64,000 nucleotides of DNA from Lolium rigidum (taxonomy: Eukaryota > Streptophyta > Magnoliopsida > Poales > Poaceae). The position numbers were made by a program, and so were the translations under genes. Below are positions 46,172 through 58,083 of the stretch, in pieces. Each line of letters starts with the position of its first letter. Position 1 is the first letter of the stretch. Location: positions 280,362,715 to 280,426,714 of the forward strand of contig NC_061510.1 of NCBI RefSeq assembly GCF_022539505.1, in the 5' to 3' direction. Under the pieces are notes generated by a model that worked only from the letters and a program-made list of their open reading frames with translations, was not told the DNA's origin and searched no databases.

Positions 46172-46884
46172 AAATCAACCAAGGCTTCATGTACCTTGAG
46201 TGGCTCAAAACTAGACACAAAAGCATGTTGACAATAAGTGATAAGTAATGCATGGTGTCTACGAGTTACCACTTCTTTTGAGATGCTACCAATGACTTGA
46301 TCTACTTTCATGTCACTTGCCCTTGTAGCAGCCTTGATCTTCCGAATGGTTCCTTCATGATCAACAAATTCATCTCTTGCTAGGACACGATCATGAGGGA
46401 CAACTTGTGCTTGATCATGAGTTGAGGATGTTTCTTGATCACCATCATGGTCTTGCTCAGTGGGTTGAGGGCTTTGTTCTTGTTCTTCGGAATGTGGCTC
46501 ATCTTGAGTAGAGGATAAGCCTTGAGTTGCACTTGATGGTTCAACTTGAGTTGAGCTAGGCTCTACTTGGGCTGAGCTTGATACTTCTACTCCATCATTC
46601 TGATCATCATTATGAATTTCTGTGGCCCGGATGTGTCCAATGCCCATAAGTTTGATGGCACTAGAAGGATCATCATCATTACTTGCAACACATGGAACAA
46701 CTTGCTCCACTTGGGAGCCATTATCCTCCAAGAACACCACTTCACAAGATACTTCAATAGCCCCAGTGGACTTGTTGTAGTATCTATATGCGTGAGAGTT
46801 CTCCGCATAACCAACAAATGTGCCCTTAATAGTTCTAGTTTCAAATTTACCAAGCTTCCCTTTATTGTTCTTAACAAGACATTT
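46172..46884 (-). pseudogene. Sirevirus integrase C-terminus and integrase-RT linker
   Basis: From about 46830 the minus strand reads GTFVGYAENSHAYRYYN and SCEVVFLEDNGS, the end of Copia integrase. A long Gln/Ser/Asp/Glu-rich linker follows, then THDQAQVVPHDRVLARDEF. It ends at EALVD at the aaatc insertion site, and the frame resumes at 39839. Confidence 0.75.
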
Positions 46885-47694
46885 TCATACAAAGACACGA
46901 ATGTACATGACATTAGGCTTGTTACCTGTGAGAAGCTCGTATGGAGTTTTATTATGTACAGGACGAAGAAAGAGCCGGTTGGAGTAGTGGACAGCTGTAG
47001 AGATGGCTTCTCCCCAAAAAATATGAGGGGAATTGAATTCACTCAACATAGTTCTTTCCATCTCAATAATAGTACAGTTCTTCCTTTCAACAACACCATT
47101 TTGTTGAGGGGTGTACAGAGCTGAAAACTCATGCTTGATGCCCTCATCATCAACAAACTCTTGCATAGTGTAGTTCTTGAATTCGGTACCATTGTCGGTC
47201 CTTATCGCCTTGATCTCAGATTCATACATATGTTGAGCCTTGTTGGCAAAGATGATGAACTCTCTATGGGTCTCATCCGTAGACTTGAGGAGAAAGACCC
47301 AAGAGTATCTTGAGTAATCATCGACAATGACAAGTCCGTACTTGCTCCCACCAAGAGTATCATAATGTGATGGCCCAAAGAGATCCAAATGAAGGAGCTC
47401 CAAAGGCCTAGATGTGGTGACGATGCTCTTGATAGGATGTTTTATCTTGAGTTGCTTTCCAGCTACACATGCACTGCATACACGATCTTTCTCAAAAGAA
47501 ATGTCGGTTAGTCCAACAATATGCTCACCCTTTAGGAGTTGTTTAAGATTTCTCATGTTAACATGACCAAGGCGGCGACGCCACAACCAACCTTCGTCAT
47601 GTTTGGCCGCCATTAGACATGTGGAGGGAGAGGGGCTCTCTTTCGAGAGGTCAACCACGTAAAGGTTGTTCTCCACATATCCAACAAGGACCAA
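46885..47694 (-). pseudogene. Sirevirus pre-integrase and integrase core
   Basis: An open frame of 269 codons carries the HHCC pre-integrase part (RRLGHVNMRNLKQLLKG...CSACVAGKQ). The integrase triad is Asp in LHLDLFGPS, Asp in AIRTDNGTEF and Glu in PQQNGVVERKN. It ends at 46885 inside the NKPNVMYIRVF block through a frameshift. It is closely similar in layout to the integrase of the plus-strand Sirevirus at 62560-63300. Confidence 0.88.
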
Positions 47695-48016
47695 TTTGAG
47701 ATTGTCACTCCTAAGACTTTCACACAGTAATTAGTAAAATATGAATTGTAGCCGGCATCTGCAAGATGATATATAGAAAGCAAGTTATAGCCAAGGGATT
47801 CAACAAGCATGACCGTCTCAAGGCACAAGTCCTTAGAGATTGCCACCTTGCCATACCCAAGTACCTTTCGCTTTGAGTTGTCACCAAAGGTGATGCTTGA
47901 CTTCTTGTTAATATCCTCAATTAATTGGTCAAGCACACCTCTTCCTCCGGTCATATGATTGGTGCATCCACTATCAAATACCCATTTTGGACCACCGGAG
48001 GAATACCCCTACAAAA
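47695..48016 (-). pseudogene. Sirevirus protease
   Basis: The frame opens right after a TAG at about 48009 and reads GYSSGGPKWVFDSGCTNHMTGG. DSGC replaces the classical DTG/DSG active site context, as is usual for Sireviruses. ITFGDNSKRKVLGYGKVAI and LGYNLLSIYHLADAGY follow. The frame runs on to 47613 and overlaps the integrase frame, so a frameshift separates them. Confidence 0.82.
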
Positions 48017-49980
48017 TCAAGTAGAGGTTTTAGGAACCCATCGATTAATGGGTTCCTTTGTAATGGCAACAAGATCTTTTGGTACCCAAATTGAGTACCC
48101 TCTATAAGCATAGCCATTACGAGGGCCAACATATTGAGCATAAACATCACCATAATAATCAACAAATAAATCATAGTGATTGTTAGGTCCCGTGCGGTCA
48201 CGACTAGTGGCTTTGCCCTTTGAGGCTTTGCCAACATTAGTGACCTTCTTGTTCTTCTCTTGAGCGGGTTTCTCCTTCTTGTAGTTGTTCTTCTTGTAGG
48301 GCTTGGGGGCATACCCAAGTCCATGCTTTTGATTGTTTGACCTTTGGTTACTCAAAAGGTCATCCAATCCCATCTTATTCTTGGCGGTGGTGAACTTGGC
48401 TAGTTCCTTTGTCAACCTAGCATTTTCCTCAAGAATAGTTACTTGGTCACAAGCCGATTCATTAGGATGATAGTTAAGACCATATTTGTTCACCAAGGAT
48501 TCAAGGTATGTATTTGTCTCAACATGCAAAGATAGTTCCTCTTGTAAACGAACATGTTCCGCAACAAGCTTAGCATGTTCACAAGTAAATGAGGTGGAGG
48601 AACTAGCAACTTTTTCAACCACAATGGGATCATTCATTGATCCAAGAGCCTTATTGTAGGTTTCTTGGAGTAGGTCATGGTTCTCTCCAAGTTTCTTGAG
48701 ATCATCCTTAACAAGCTTGTTCGCTCTTTCAAGGTGGTCAAGATCCCTAGTGAGAGAAGCATGAGCAACTTCAAGTTCCTTCTTTGAAGCATCGATCTCT
48801 TGGGCCAATAATTGAGCCCTTTAAATAGTTTCAAGGTCCTTAACTTTATCTAGTTCAAAGCTTCAATTTGTTGCTTAAGGCCTTGAGATATGCACCTTTC
48901 GGTTTTTAGCTCTTGTCTTAGGAGATTGAATCTCCGTTCTTTATCATTCTAATGATATTCTAATTCCTCAATATACTCATCCTTTTCATTGATGGAGTCC
49001 ATCAAGAAATCAAACTTGACAAGAGCATCACCACGAAGAGTGCATCTTACTTTGTAAAGTTCCTTAAGCATAGTTAAATCTTCTTGATTTCCAGCTTCAT
49101 CATCAAGAACACTAGATAGAGAAGGTGGGGATTCCATTACCTTTGTTTCTCTTGTCATTAGACAAGAGCCAACGATCGTAGAGGGTGGAGAGTCATCGTA
49201 GTCATCATCATGAGTTGTTCTAGCCATGAAGGAAGAACCAACATCATTCTCCGTGGAGTAATCCTTGGAGTAATCATATGTGAAGAGTGACCCGGGTTTG
49301 GAGAAACCCAAACCAGCCACTCCGGCCTCCTTCTCCTCATTTTCTTCTTCTTCTTCTTCTTCTTCTTCTTCTTCTTCTTCTTCTTCTTCTTCAGAAGTGT
49401 ACTCAGCCCCAACAAAAGCTCTTCCCTTGTTCTTCTTGTATCGATCTTGGCTTGAGTCATTTGACAAACTTTGGCTTCTCTACCCTTATCGCATAAGGGC
49501 ACTCATTTGCAAAGTGACCATCTTCATCACAGTTGTAGCAAGTTCTCTTCTTCTTCTTCTCATTGAGGAACGTTGGAAACTTCACCTTGTACTTCTTGGC
49601 AAAGAAGGCAAAGTCTGTTGCGATGTCACTAGTTGATGTCATCTCTTCATCTTCTTCAATTTCATAGACTTCTTCCCTCTCGAAGTCAGCTCTAGCCTTC
49701 AAGGCAAGGTTGTGTGGGGATTCATCAACACGGTTCATCGCCATGAGCCTTTCTCCTGTCTTGGCCATGTTTTCATTGGCTGCCACATAGGAGACTAAGT
49801 CATCTGCGTTCAGATCAGCTTGCTTGGTAAGGATTTGCAAGTTGAGTGCAAGGTTGGTATCCTTTTGCTTGACTGCAATCATGGCAATGACCTTGGACTT
49901 GATGAATTCTTCATTCATCTCAAAACCATCGTTGTATTTTTCACATCCAAGGCCCTTGACCTTGTATTTTTATTTTCTAC
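48017..49980 (-). pseudogene. Sirevirus gag, N-terminally truncated and frameshifted
   Basis: Starting near 49970: the end of the capsid-like domain (FIKSKVIAMIAVK, LVSYVAANENMAKTGE), then a zinc knuckle CYNCDEDGHFANEC near 49540. After a stop near 49457 a new frame carries a poly-Glu tract from the TTC microsatellite. A long coiled-coil section follows (from about 48800), then DDLLSNQRSNNQKHGLGY and YYGDVYAQYVG, ending INRWVPKTST at a TGA at 48017. The plus-strand Sirevirus gag has the same order and similar wording. About the first half of gag is missing. Confidence 0.82.
49339..49393. repeat. (TTC)n microsatellite
   Basis: About 18 uninterrupted TTC/TCT triplets encode a poly-Glu tract in the minus-strand gag. 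Confidence 0.95.
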
Positions 49981-51164
49981 CCATGTCTAATCGTCTATGG
50001 CATTGGTGGCTCAACGCGGACTCGCTTGGTGCCGACTCGCTTGGCGGACTCAGCTACACACAACGCTACTCGCTAGTCGCATGTTGCCACTCTCCACACT
50101 CGGGGACTCGGCGCGCTATAGACAGAGCTACTCGCCAGTCGCCCGTTGCCAATCGCCACGCTCGGGGACTCGCCCGCCGCCGATTTTCTTGTCGCTGATT
50201 CCCCCAGCGCGGACTCACCATACTCGGGGACTCGCTGCCACCGGCTCGCCTTTCGCCTACTCGCCTAGCGTGGAATCTCTATACTCGGGGACTCGCCCGC
50301 CGCCGACTTGCCTGTCGCTGATTCGCCCAGCGCGGACTCGCCAGTGCGCAATCGCCACGCTCGGGGACTCGCCCGCCGCCGGCTAGCCTTTTGCCTACCC
50401 GCCTAGCGCGGACTCGCCATACTCGGGGACTCGCCCGCCCCCGGCTCGCCTTTCGCCTACCCGCCTAGCGCGGACTCGCCACACTCGAGAACTCGCTCGC
50501 CGCCGACTCACCTGTCGCTGATTCGCCTAGCGTGGGCCCGCCAGTGCGCAATCGCCACGCTCGGGGACTCGCCCGTCGTGGACTCGCCTAAACGCGGACT
50601 AACCGTCGCGTACTCGCCCATCATGGACTCTCGACACAACCGGCCAAACGCCGCATAAACTCTGTCCGCCGCGTCGACCATCGTCCGCCGCGTCGACCCT
50701 GCTCTCCACAGCGCGTCTCTGTCCACCGCGTCAACCATCGTCCGCTGCGTCGACCCCGCTCTCCACAGCGCGTCTCCGTCCGCCGCGTCGAACTTTGTCC
50801 GCCGCGTAGACCCCGCTCCTCACAGCGTGTCTCCGTTCGCCGCGTAGACCATTGTCCGTCGCGTCGGCTCCTTCCTCCTATCATTTGAGTCACCAAAGAG
50901 GGTACGTTGCTAAGCTGCACGACTCACCACTGGGCGCCTCTCCCGCATGGGTAAAATCTTTACTCCTTTGTCAACCTTTGAAAGAGCGACTCGCAACGAC
51001 CAAGTAGTGCGGACGAGTATTCTCTAACAGAACCTCGGATCGTCCACGAAAAACAATAACCGAGAGCCATCATTGGAGTCGCATGCACGGCTGGTCTTCC
51101 GGGCCAAGACAAATGGCAGTGCAACAATTACAGCACCCTGCCCTCCTCTACCTTAGGAAGTGCG
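49981..51164. repeat. GC-rich LTR-like region built of short tandem repeats (left part)
   Basis: Several arrays are visible. A cacgctcggggactcgcc-type unit of about 56-64 bp repeats at about 50070-50580. A gtccgccgcgtcgac-type unit of about 62 bp repeats three to four times at 50650-50870. One unit of about 180 bp lies at 50987-51164 and continues after the insertion at 55605. Reading frames in this stretch come from the repeats and have stops in related units, so none is called. Confidence 0.7.
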
Positions 51165-54100
51165 TGTCAACACCCGGATTTTTAAGTCCAGATGCCTATT
51201 ATGCCGTACATCGCAATCCCAGGAATATTGTTTTTGCGAGACATAATAGATTGATATCACAGAACATCATTCATTACATACCATAATCGTCTTACAATAG
51301 AGGATCACATGATCCAGTCTTACAATATAGTGGATCTAGAGATCCAATTACAAAACACATAGCGGAAGCGGAGTAGTGGTCGCGGTCCATCTGTTCCACA
51401 GGCAACTTTTGACGTCAGGAGTGGTCCTAGTTATCATAGACGTCTTGCTGTCCATCGTCTTGGTTCTGGTACTCCTCTTCATAGTCTGGCCATTTGAATA
51501 GCCTGGGACAAAGCCATGAGTACTTTAAAGTACTCGCAAACTAATACTAGTGTAAGCACTATCAACTATAGTAAGGGGGTTCTAAGCTCTAGGTTCATTT
51601 GCAAAAAGCCAGATTTATTTCATAAGCACTTAGTAGTAAAAGACTCTTTGTTTGCCTAACTAACTCAAGTGGGAACATTAGTGTCATTCCCACAACTCTG
51701 TTGTGATTCAAGTCAAATTCATCTTTCAAGTTCAAGTCACCAGTCACATGTCACGTTTTGAAAATGGTCTGATGACGGAACAGTATGGTCTTTCCAATCG
51801 TCCATAACCGTGGACACGGCTATTCGAATAGTTTTAGCCTCTGCAGAGGTCGCACACTTTTGCCACAACATTTGCAATAATCCGTCAGGGTTAACTGCCC
51901 TGATTTATCACACTCCATGTGCGGACTACCAACCATAACCTTTCACTTACATACCCTAGTACAGGCACCTCTCCCCATGAGCTTGGCCTCCGTGTGAGGG
52001 CAAACCGCCAACCTGGGAACTGCACAGGGCTTGGGTCGGACATTCACCTCATTTCACGTCATTTCACTTTCAACGGAGGCAGCCTTGGCATAACCCCTAT
52101 GACGCTTGTTTAGAGGGAACCCATACTAAAGCACATAAATTTCCAGTTAAGCCCTACCCATGATCAGGTATTGTGGGGGTACTTTCAAATTGGAATGGTA
52201 TCGCATCCGAACCCAACCATCAGTTTTTTTGTAAAATTCACCATGTCATTCACAAGTCATATTCACCTTCAAAATCTTTCAATATAATGAATCATCATTC
52301 CAAGGTTTTCAAAGTCATTAGATTCACATGTTTCCCATCTAGAGTAGTCAATTTTAGTTTAGCACTAGCAACTAGCCCTGAAGGGTGCTAACTAACCTGT
52401 AGTTCTCTAAGCTATCTTTGATACTCTTGTAATACTTCATATCTAGACCAAAGTGAATTATGACCAAAATAAACCTTGATAAACCAAAGTGAAGCTTGTA
52501 AGAATAAAACTTGGGATTGGATCCTTAAACACAAAATGATATTGTAATGATGCCTTGCTCTAGTAGAGCTTTGCATTAGGGTAGCTTGGTAATAGCTTGC
52601 AATAATATAGCTTGTCTTGATTGGTGTAGTGATCAAAATTCTCTTCTTCTTCTTCGTAGACTTCTTCTTCCTCGTAGCACTCGTTACTAGCGTCTATAAA
52701 TGAATATGAGGTACACAATCACCAAACAAATAGTTAGGTAGACTAGTAACCATAATGGTTCACACAAGATGACCTATTATCATCACAAGTATCCACACTA
52801 GGGTTTTAATTTTATTTACTTTGAAAAGTAATTTCCTCTCATTGAAATATTTACTAGGGTTTCCAATTATTTCCTTTGAGAAGTAATTTCCTCTCATTGA
52901 ATCTTGTTAAGATTTAATCTCCTCAAATAATAAAGTATGAGTACATGTTGACCGAGGTCAACACTTCATATTTATCATTTGGGGAAAAGGATTTAAATGA
53001 GGTATTATACCTCATGCAATTTAAATACTACTTGGAACAATTTAATATCACCAACTAATTTAATGTGAGGTTCTATATACTAAGGTTATTACCTCACATA
53101 GAATTACTTAAGACAATGATTTAAATGAGAGGATACCTCTCATACTATTTAACAAATAAATTTTGGTAATTTAAATGGACTAGAAATGGCCACATAGCCA
53201 TTATTGTGCTCTAGCCCATGATCATTTGAAACAACCATGTCATATTTTTACATATTCAAATAGACAATAGGAAATGTGATTTTTGAGAGTTGGAATCAAC
53301 TCAAAATAATTCATGGTTGATTTTATAAAAATGTTTGAATTCTGAAAAGTTATTGCATTGTTATTTTTATTTCCATTGCTCTACAATGAACTAGGGTTGG
53401 ACACTAGTGTGGTTTGACAGATCATTTCACAAGATTTCCAACAATATAAAATTCATCAAATTTGGCTCAGTAGATTTGAAGTTATTCAATTTCTAGCAAA
53501 GCACCAGTATTGGATTTGTGTTAAAATCAATTTAAACGAATTCAAATTCGTGGGCTGCGCGGGAAAAGAATTGGGCCGGCCCAGCTACGCGTCTCGCACG
53601 CAGCGGGCCGCCTGACAGTGGCCCCCACTTGTCAGCGAGTCTTAAAAACCTGAAACGGTATGCGAAAAGGTGGCCGCACGATTAGAACAAGATCCGACGG
53701 CTCACGCGCGTCGTTGTCGACGGCGAGCACGGCTCACTGGCGTGGCGAGGGTAGGGGGTCGGGGAGCTCACCGCTGGCCGGCGATCGTCGGCGTTGACGC
53801 AGGGCGACGTTGTGGACGACGGCAATCCTCCTGGAACAAGCGACGGATCCTTGGGCGGCGGCAATCGTCGTCTCCGTCTGCGGCAGATCCGCGGACTTCT
53901 GGGAGCAATTGGCTGGCTACCGGCGGTAATGTGGATGGGGAGAGGGTCGAGGAGAGACAGGGATGAGAGGGAAGCGAGCTGGTGTAAGGTTTGGAGGCTG
54001 GGGCACCCTCCTTTTATAGAGTCGAGAGGTGGCCGAGGCGCACGGGGCAGGTCGTCGATGGAGGCGATGGGACAGGGGCGGAGAGGAGTGGGCAAGGTGC

Positions 54101-55599
54101 TAGGATGGGTCAGCATCGGCTGGCGGTCCTTGCGAGCATCATGGCGCGGCAGGAGGTGGATGGAGGCGTGCGGGCGAGGTCAATGTCCGTGCGTGTACCG
54201 TCGGAGGACGGTGATGATGGCGACGGCAACAGGGCGAGCGCGGGCCAAAGGGGTTGTCCAGGAGGGAGCTGGTGGTGTGGTGATTGCGCGTGCGATAGGA
54301 GAGAGCGAGGGGAGGACGGACGCGACGAGGCGACGCAGTGCTCTGGCGCGTCCAGTGTCGTGCCCGTGCGCGCTCTGGCATGGCCTGGGCGTGTCTGGGC
54401 GAGTCTGGGCACGGCAGGTTCTGGCCAATGTCGTGCTCGTCTTCGGCCAGGGATGGTACAGGCATGCTTAGGAGTGAGGGGGAAAGGAGAGGGCAGGGGA
54501 GAGAGTTGGCATGATGAGTGAAAAAGGGGGTCGGCATGGCCATGTCTTTATTATTTCTCCACTTTTATCATGGCTGCAAAGCATGGCTTGATTCAGAGGA
54601 GGTACAAGGACCACCATGATCACAAATCATCTCTGGTTTAGCCCAAAATCCATTGGGTATAAGCATGTGTGAGTAAATCAGATTGATGCATGCCAAGTGT
54701 TTGATGAAATGGCCGCACGAGAATTATTTTTGAATTTTGGCACAAAATTTTATGGGTGTGTCTCAAATAATGTTTGGCACCTTGTGGTGGTGTTGGTTTG
54801 CAAATTGGAGTGGTTTTGTGAAAATCCAAATGTGGGGTGATCTTAAATCTAATTTAATGTCACCACTTTGCATCCTTATATTAAGGAATTGAGAATGAAT
54901 TAGTCAAGGTGGTCAACATCAAAAGTGTTCAACTTGATGAGGTCTTGGATGAGGTGCAAAGAGTTGAGCAAGTTTGGTTCAAGAATCTCTTAATACAGAG
55001 GCTCAAAGAGGGTAAGATGTTAAAATTGCCACATGTGACCATTATCACATGTAACTTGGTTTTGAATTTTCTTTTGATTTGATTTGGGTTTATTTGATTC
55101 AAAAGTGATTCTTATTAGTTTAGTAACACTTCCAAACCATTGACACACTTCAAAATGGCATAGGTTAAAGATTTGCAAAAGTGCCCATAGCCTCATATGT
55201 GAATTTCATGTTTTTCTTTTCTTTTCTTTTCTTTTTCTTTGACCAAAGGTCCTTGTTTGGTGTTCATGGAGTGTTGGATTAAGTTTAAATATGGGTCCAA
55301 ACCATTTTGGTAAAGTAAAGATGGCATAAGCCAAAATTTGCAATTATGGCTATATGCCACATATGTCTTTTTCTTTTATTTTCCTTTTCTTTTGTTTTGT
55401 TTCTTCTTGACCTCAAAGAGCAAGGTTTAGGGTTTTAGAGACATTTCAAAGTACTTCACATAAGAATCATGGCAAAACTCACAACATTTAGGCATAAGCA
55501 CTATGCACACCCTCTAACTCAATTAAAGTTTTTGTTGGTTCCAAATTTTGGAAATAGGGAAATTCATTTTCTCTTTGTTTTAAAATTTGGGATGTTACA
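51165..55599 (-). mobile_element. large LTR-like element, copy 2 (probable solo LTR, 4.4 kb)
   Basis: On the minus strand it runs TGTAACATCCC...GGGTGTTGACA (TG...CA). Removing it rejoins the tandem repeat unit ctaccttaggaag-tgcg-actcgcgg, so tgcg with one neighbouring base is the target duplication (gtgcg against gatgcg, slightly mutated). A TATA box ctataaaagg on the minus strand lies near 54012-54021. The transcribed part would be about 2.8 kb. The GC-rich 53670-54540 stretch has overlapping frames on both strands but none with recognisable domains. It is colinear with copy 1. Confidence 0.82.
55211..55240. repeat. (TTTTC)n microsatellite
   Basis: About five ttttc pentamers lie inside copy 2 of the large LTR-like element. 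Confidence 0.85.
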
Positions 55600-55980
55600 G
55601 ATGCGACTCGCGGAGGCCAAGTACTGCGACTGGGTAATCCGCAAAACGGAGCCACAACTCGTCCAGGAAGAACGCCTAGACGAGAGCCTCCTTTGGGGTC
55701 GCCATGCGACTGGCCCACCGGGCCACGACGAGCTGGCGCGCTACTGATCAACGCATTAACTTTGCCCTCATCTACCTTAGGTAGCGGCGACTCGCCATGG
55801 CCACGTACCGCGACTGGGGACTCCGCAAAACGGACCCCAAGTTCGTCTAAGGAAAACGCCGAGCTGAGAGCCTCATTTGGGGTCGCCAAGCGACTGGCCT
55901 CCCGGGCCACGATGAGCGGGCGCGCTAAAATATGAACAGTGCACGAGTCACAAGTCCTTGCTTTACGTTAATTTCCACTC
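55600..55980. repeat. two tandem units of about 180 bp
   Basis: Units at about 55605-55790 and 55791-55960 share gcgactcg, ccgcaaaacgga, gcctc.tttggggtcgcca and cgggccacga in order. They match the unit left of the insertion (50987-51164). Confidence 0.75.
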
Positions 55981-56409
55981 GTCATTCGCCACGCTCGGGG
56001 ACTCGGTGCGCTCCAGACAGCGCTACTCGCCAGTCGCCATTCTCCACGCTCGGGGACTCGGCGCGCTACAGACAGCGCTACTCTCCAGTCGCCCGTCACC
56101 ACTCACCACGCTCAGGGACTCGGTGCGCTCCAGACAGCGCTACTCGCCAATCGCATGTCGCCATTCTCCACGCTCGGGGACTCGGCGCGCTCCAGACAAT
56201 GTTATTCGCCAGTTGCCCGTCGCCACTCTCCACGCTCAGGGACTCGGCGCGCTCCAGACAGCGCTAATCACCGGTCGCCTGACCTCGCCACTCGCCACGC
56301 TCGGGGACTCGGCGTGCTACAGAGGGCGCTTCTCGCCACTCGCCCGTCGCCACTCTCCACGCTTAGGGACTCGGCGCGTTACAGACATCGCTACTCGATG
56401 GTCGCCCGA
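55981..56409. repeat. tandem array of about 60-bp units
   Basis: Seven consecutive units of 58-65 bp each contain ccacgctc.gggactcgg, gcgct.cagac and ctcgcc. They diverge by several bases each. Confidence 0.85.
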
Positions 56410-56971
56410 TGTCGTTGCCTAATCGACGGTACCTCGGAGGAGGGATCCTCACGAGGGGGAGAAGAAGTAGGGGCCATCGGGCGGAGAATCCTCGGAATGG
56501 TGGTACGGGATTTACCCAGCTTCGGAACACCTGCACGATGATAGGGCCTACTGCTGCTTGTCTGGAATTATCTGGGCGCTTTCGCGTTGTTACAATGAGT
56601 TGTGGTTGTGCCTCTAGGGCTCCCAGGATCCGGCTTATAAAGGCGCACGGATCTAGGGTTTACACGGAGAGTCCTAGCCGGAATACAAGTTACCTAACTA
56701 CGGTACATTATCTTGACGTGTACGTCAAGGATCCGCCTTCCTCCACGTATCGTACCGGATCCGGCTGCCCCTAACGGGCCAGGCCGGATCCGACTCCCAA
56801 TGTCGGTTCGGTGGATCCGGCTCCTTGTTCCTGGGCTAGACTTCATCCATCTTGATCTACAGCAACTGGGCCGCCCGATGGGCCTTATGTCACCATCACC
56901 GTCTATGGGCCACCCGGGCTTTCCGAATCTAGGCATTGTCGATGGTACACCCATGAAGTATACCCACAACA
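56410..56971 (-). repeat. LTR-like segment, minus strand
   Basis: On the minus strand it begins TGTTGTGGGTATACTTCATG and contains a TATA-like ctttataagcc near 56630-56640, followed by leader-like sequence. The + strand left end starts tgtcgttgcc at 56410, giving TG...CA ends. The partner LTR is not visible, and the tandem repeats to the left may belong to the same element. Confidence 0.5.
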
Positions 56972-57171
56972 CCCGACCTCGCCTACTGGTGCACACTGAT
57001 TGTCCTACACCTACTGGCTCGCTTCGACCACCTTCTGCTTCACGGTTACCTCTTCTGTTTCAGGAGCTCGTCGCCGATTCGCCACGATCCATCGCCAAGA
57101 CTCTCCGCGCCCTGCCTCAAGATCTCACCAAATCCACGACGCGCTCGGCGACTACTGATGGTGATACGCCC
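56972..57171. other. unassigned, GC-rich
   Basis: A 200-bp stretch between the LTR-like segment and the inverted repeat. A frame is open across it, but I see no domain and do not call a gene. Confidence 0.35.
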
Positions 57172-58083
57172 CAGGGGGGCCATCACCAAGCTCACTCGCC
57201 AGATGAAGAGAACCCATGGCAGGTCCAGTCGGCGAGCGACTGGACCAAGCACCTTGGCGACTGAAGCCCGGGGCGAATGGATCTACACAAGGCCCATGAA
57301 GGAATCGTAGTGGCCCAAGAAGTCTGATACCTGTAAACCCTAGGTGGCTGCATATATAAAGCCACTAGGGGCATCTCATCATACGGGATCTCTCATTAGA
57401 CAATCTCTCCCTCCGCCTCCGGCGGCTACCCCAAAGCAAGTCTCCTAACGCTGGCGACATTATGATCATAGTGATTTATAGCAGGACGTAGCGATCCTTC
57501 ACCGAGGGGACGTGAACCTGGGTACATCGTGTGCCAATCTCATTTCCAGAATCTCCTACGTCGCCTTGCTCTACACCCCTCATGTGCTACCCCGTAGCAT
57601 CTGCCATGGTTAAAACCTCGACATCGTGGATATGACCACGGCAGGTGCTACAGGGTGCAGCACTTTGTTGATGCTGGAGCAAGGAGACATAGCCAGCTGC
57701 GGAGCAAGGTGCACAAGACGCAAGGTTTTACCCAGGTTCAACCCCTCCGGAAAGTAAAAGGCCTACGTCCTGCTAGATCAATTACTCAGTGGAGAATTAC
57801 AATGGGGGGCTCAGTCGGCGGCTACGCCAAGAGCTATGAGGGAGAGATCGGATCTCCGATGATGTGTCATGTGTCCTCAAGGAGGTAGCCCCGGTGGCTT
57901 TATATATGCAGCCACCTAGGGTTTATAGGTATAAGGCTGTTTGGGCCACTACGCTTCCTTCATGGGCCTTGTGCAGATCGAGTCGCTCCTAGCTTCACTC
58001 GCCGGGGCGCTTGGCCCAGTCGCCCGCCGACTGGAGCTGTCCTGGGATCTCTTCATCTGGCGAGTGAGCTGGGTGAAGGGCCC
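57172..58083. repeat. long imperfect inverted repeat with a TATA motif in each arm
   Basis: The left arm (57172-57617) and the complement of the right arm (about 57640-58083) match along their length. Shared blocks include agctcactcgccagatgaag, gtccagtcggcg.gcgactgg, caaggcccatgaagga and cctaggtggctgcatata. The sequence tatataaag occurs in the left arm at about 57354 and in complement in the right arm at about 57899. The centre near 57617-57640 is a small palindrome (gtagca.ctgcc.tggt). The plus-strand Sirevirus starts directly at its right end. Confidence 0.82.

Larger units (their letters stand above)
20921..49980 (-). mobile_element. Sirevirus (Maximus-lineage Copia), minus strand, 5'-truncated, carrying two nested insertions
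   Basis: Read leftward the element runs gag (about 49980-48017), protease (about 47995), integrase, RT (39845-39273), RNase H (to 38338), a long spacer, an extra 3' reading frame (about 37080-35868 and 22935-22688), a polypurine tract (near 22205) and a 3' LTR (22197-20921). The LTR ends in a run of C followed by tctaggt, a mark shared with the plus-strand Sirevirus. The gag has a zinc knuckle and long coiled-coil part typical of Sireviruses. The 5' LTR and gag start are missing, and the copy joins GC-rich tandem repeats near 49980. Insertions at 22936-35867 and 39840-46171 each have clean target duplications. Confidence 0.88.

Noticed and set aside
49997..50386. Arg/Ala-rich frame in the tandem repeat region
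   Set aside because: It is made of repeat units and neighbouring units carry stops, so no selection for coding is apparent.
53670..54543. Overlapping GC-rich frames of 100-225 codons on both strands
   Set aside because: They lie in the leader zone of the large LTR-like element, have Arg/Gly/Pro-biased composition without domains, and are not preserved in the matching part of copy 1 (33886-34450).
55982..56409. Regularly spaced repeats resembling a CRISPR array
   Set aside because: The units are 58-65 bp tandem copies with no unique spacers, in plant nuclear DNA.
56713..57264. Frame of 183 codons across an LTR-like segment and the inverted repeat
   Set aside because: It spans the boundary of two repeats and shows no protein domain.
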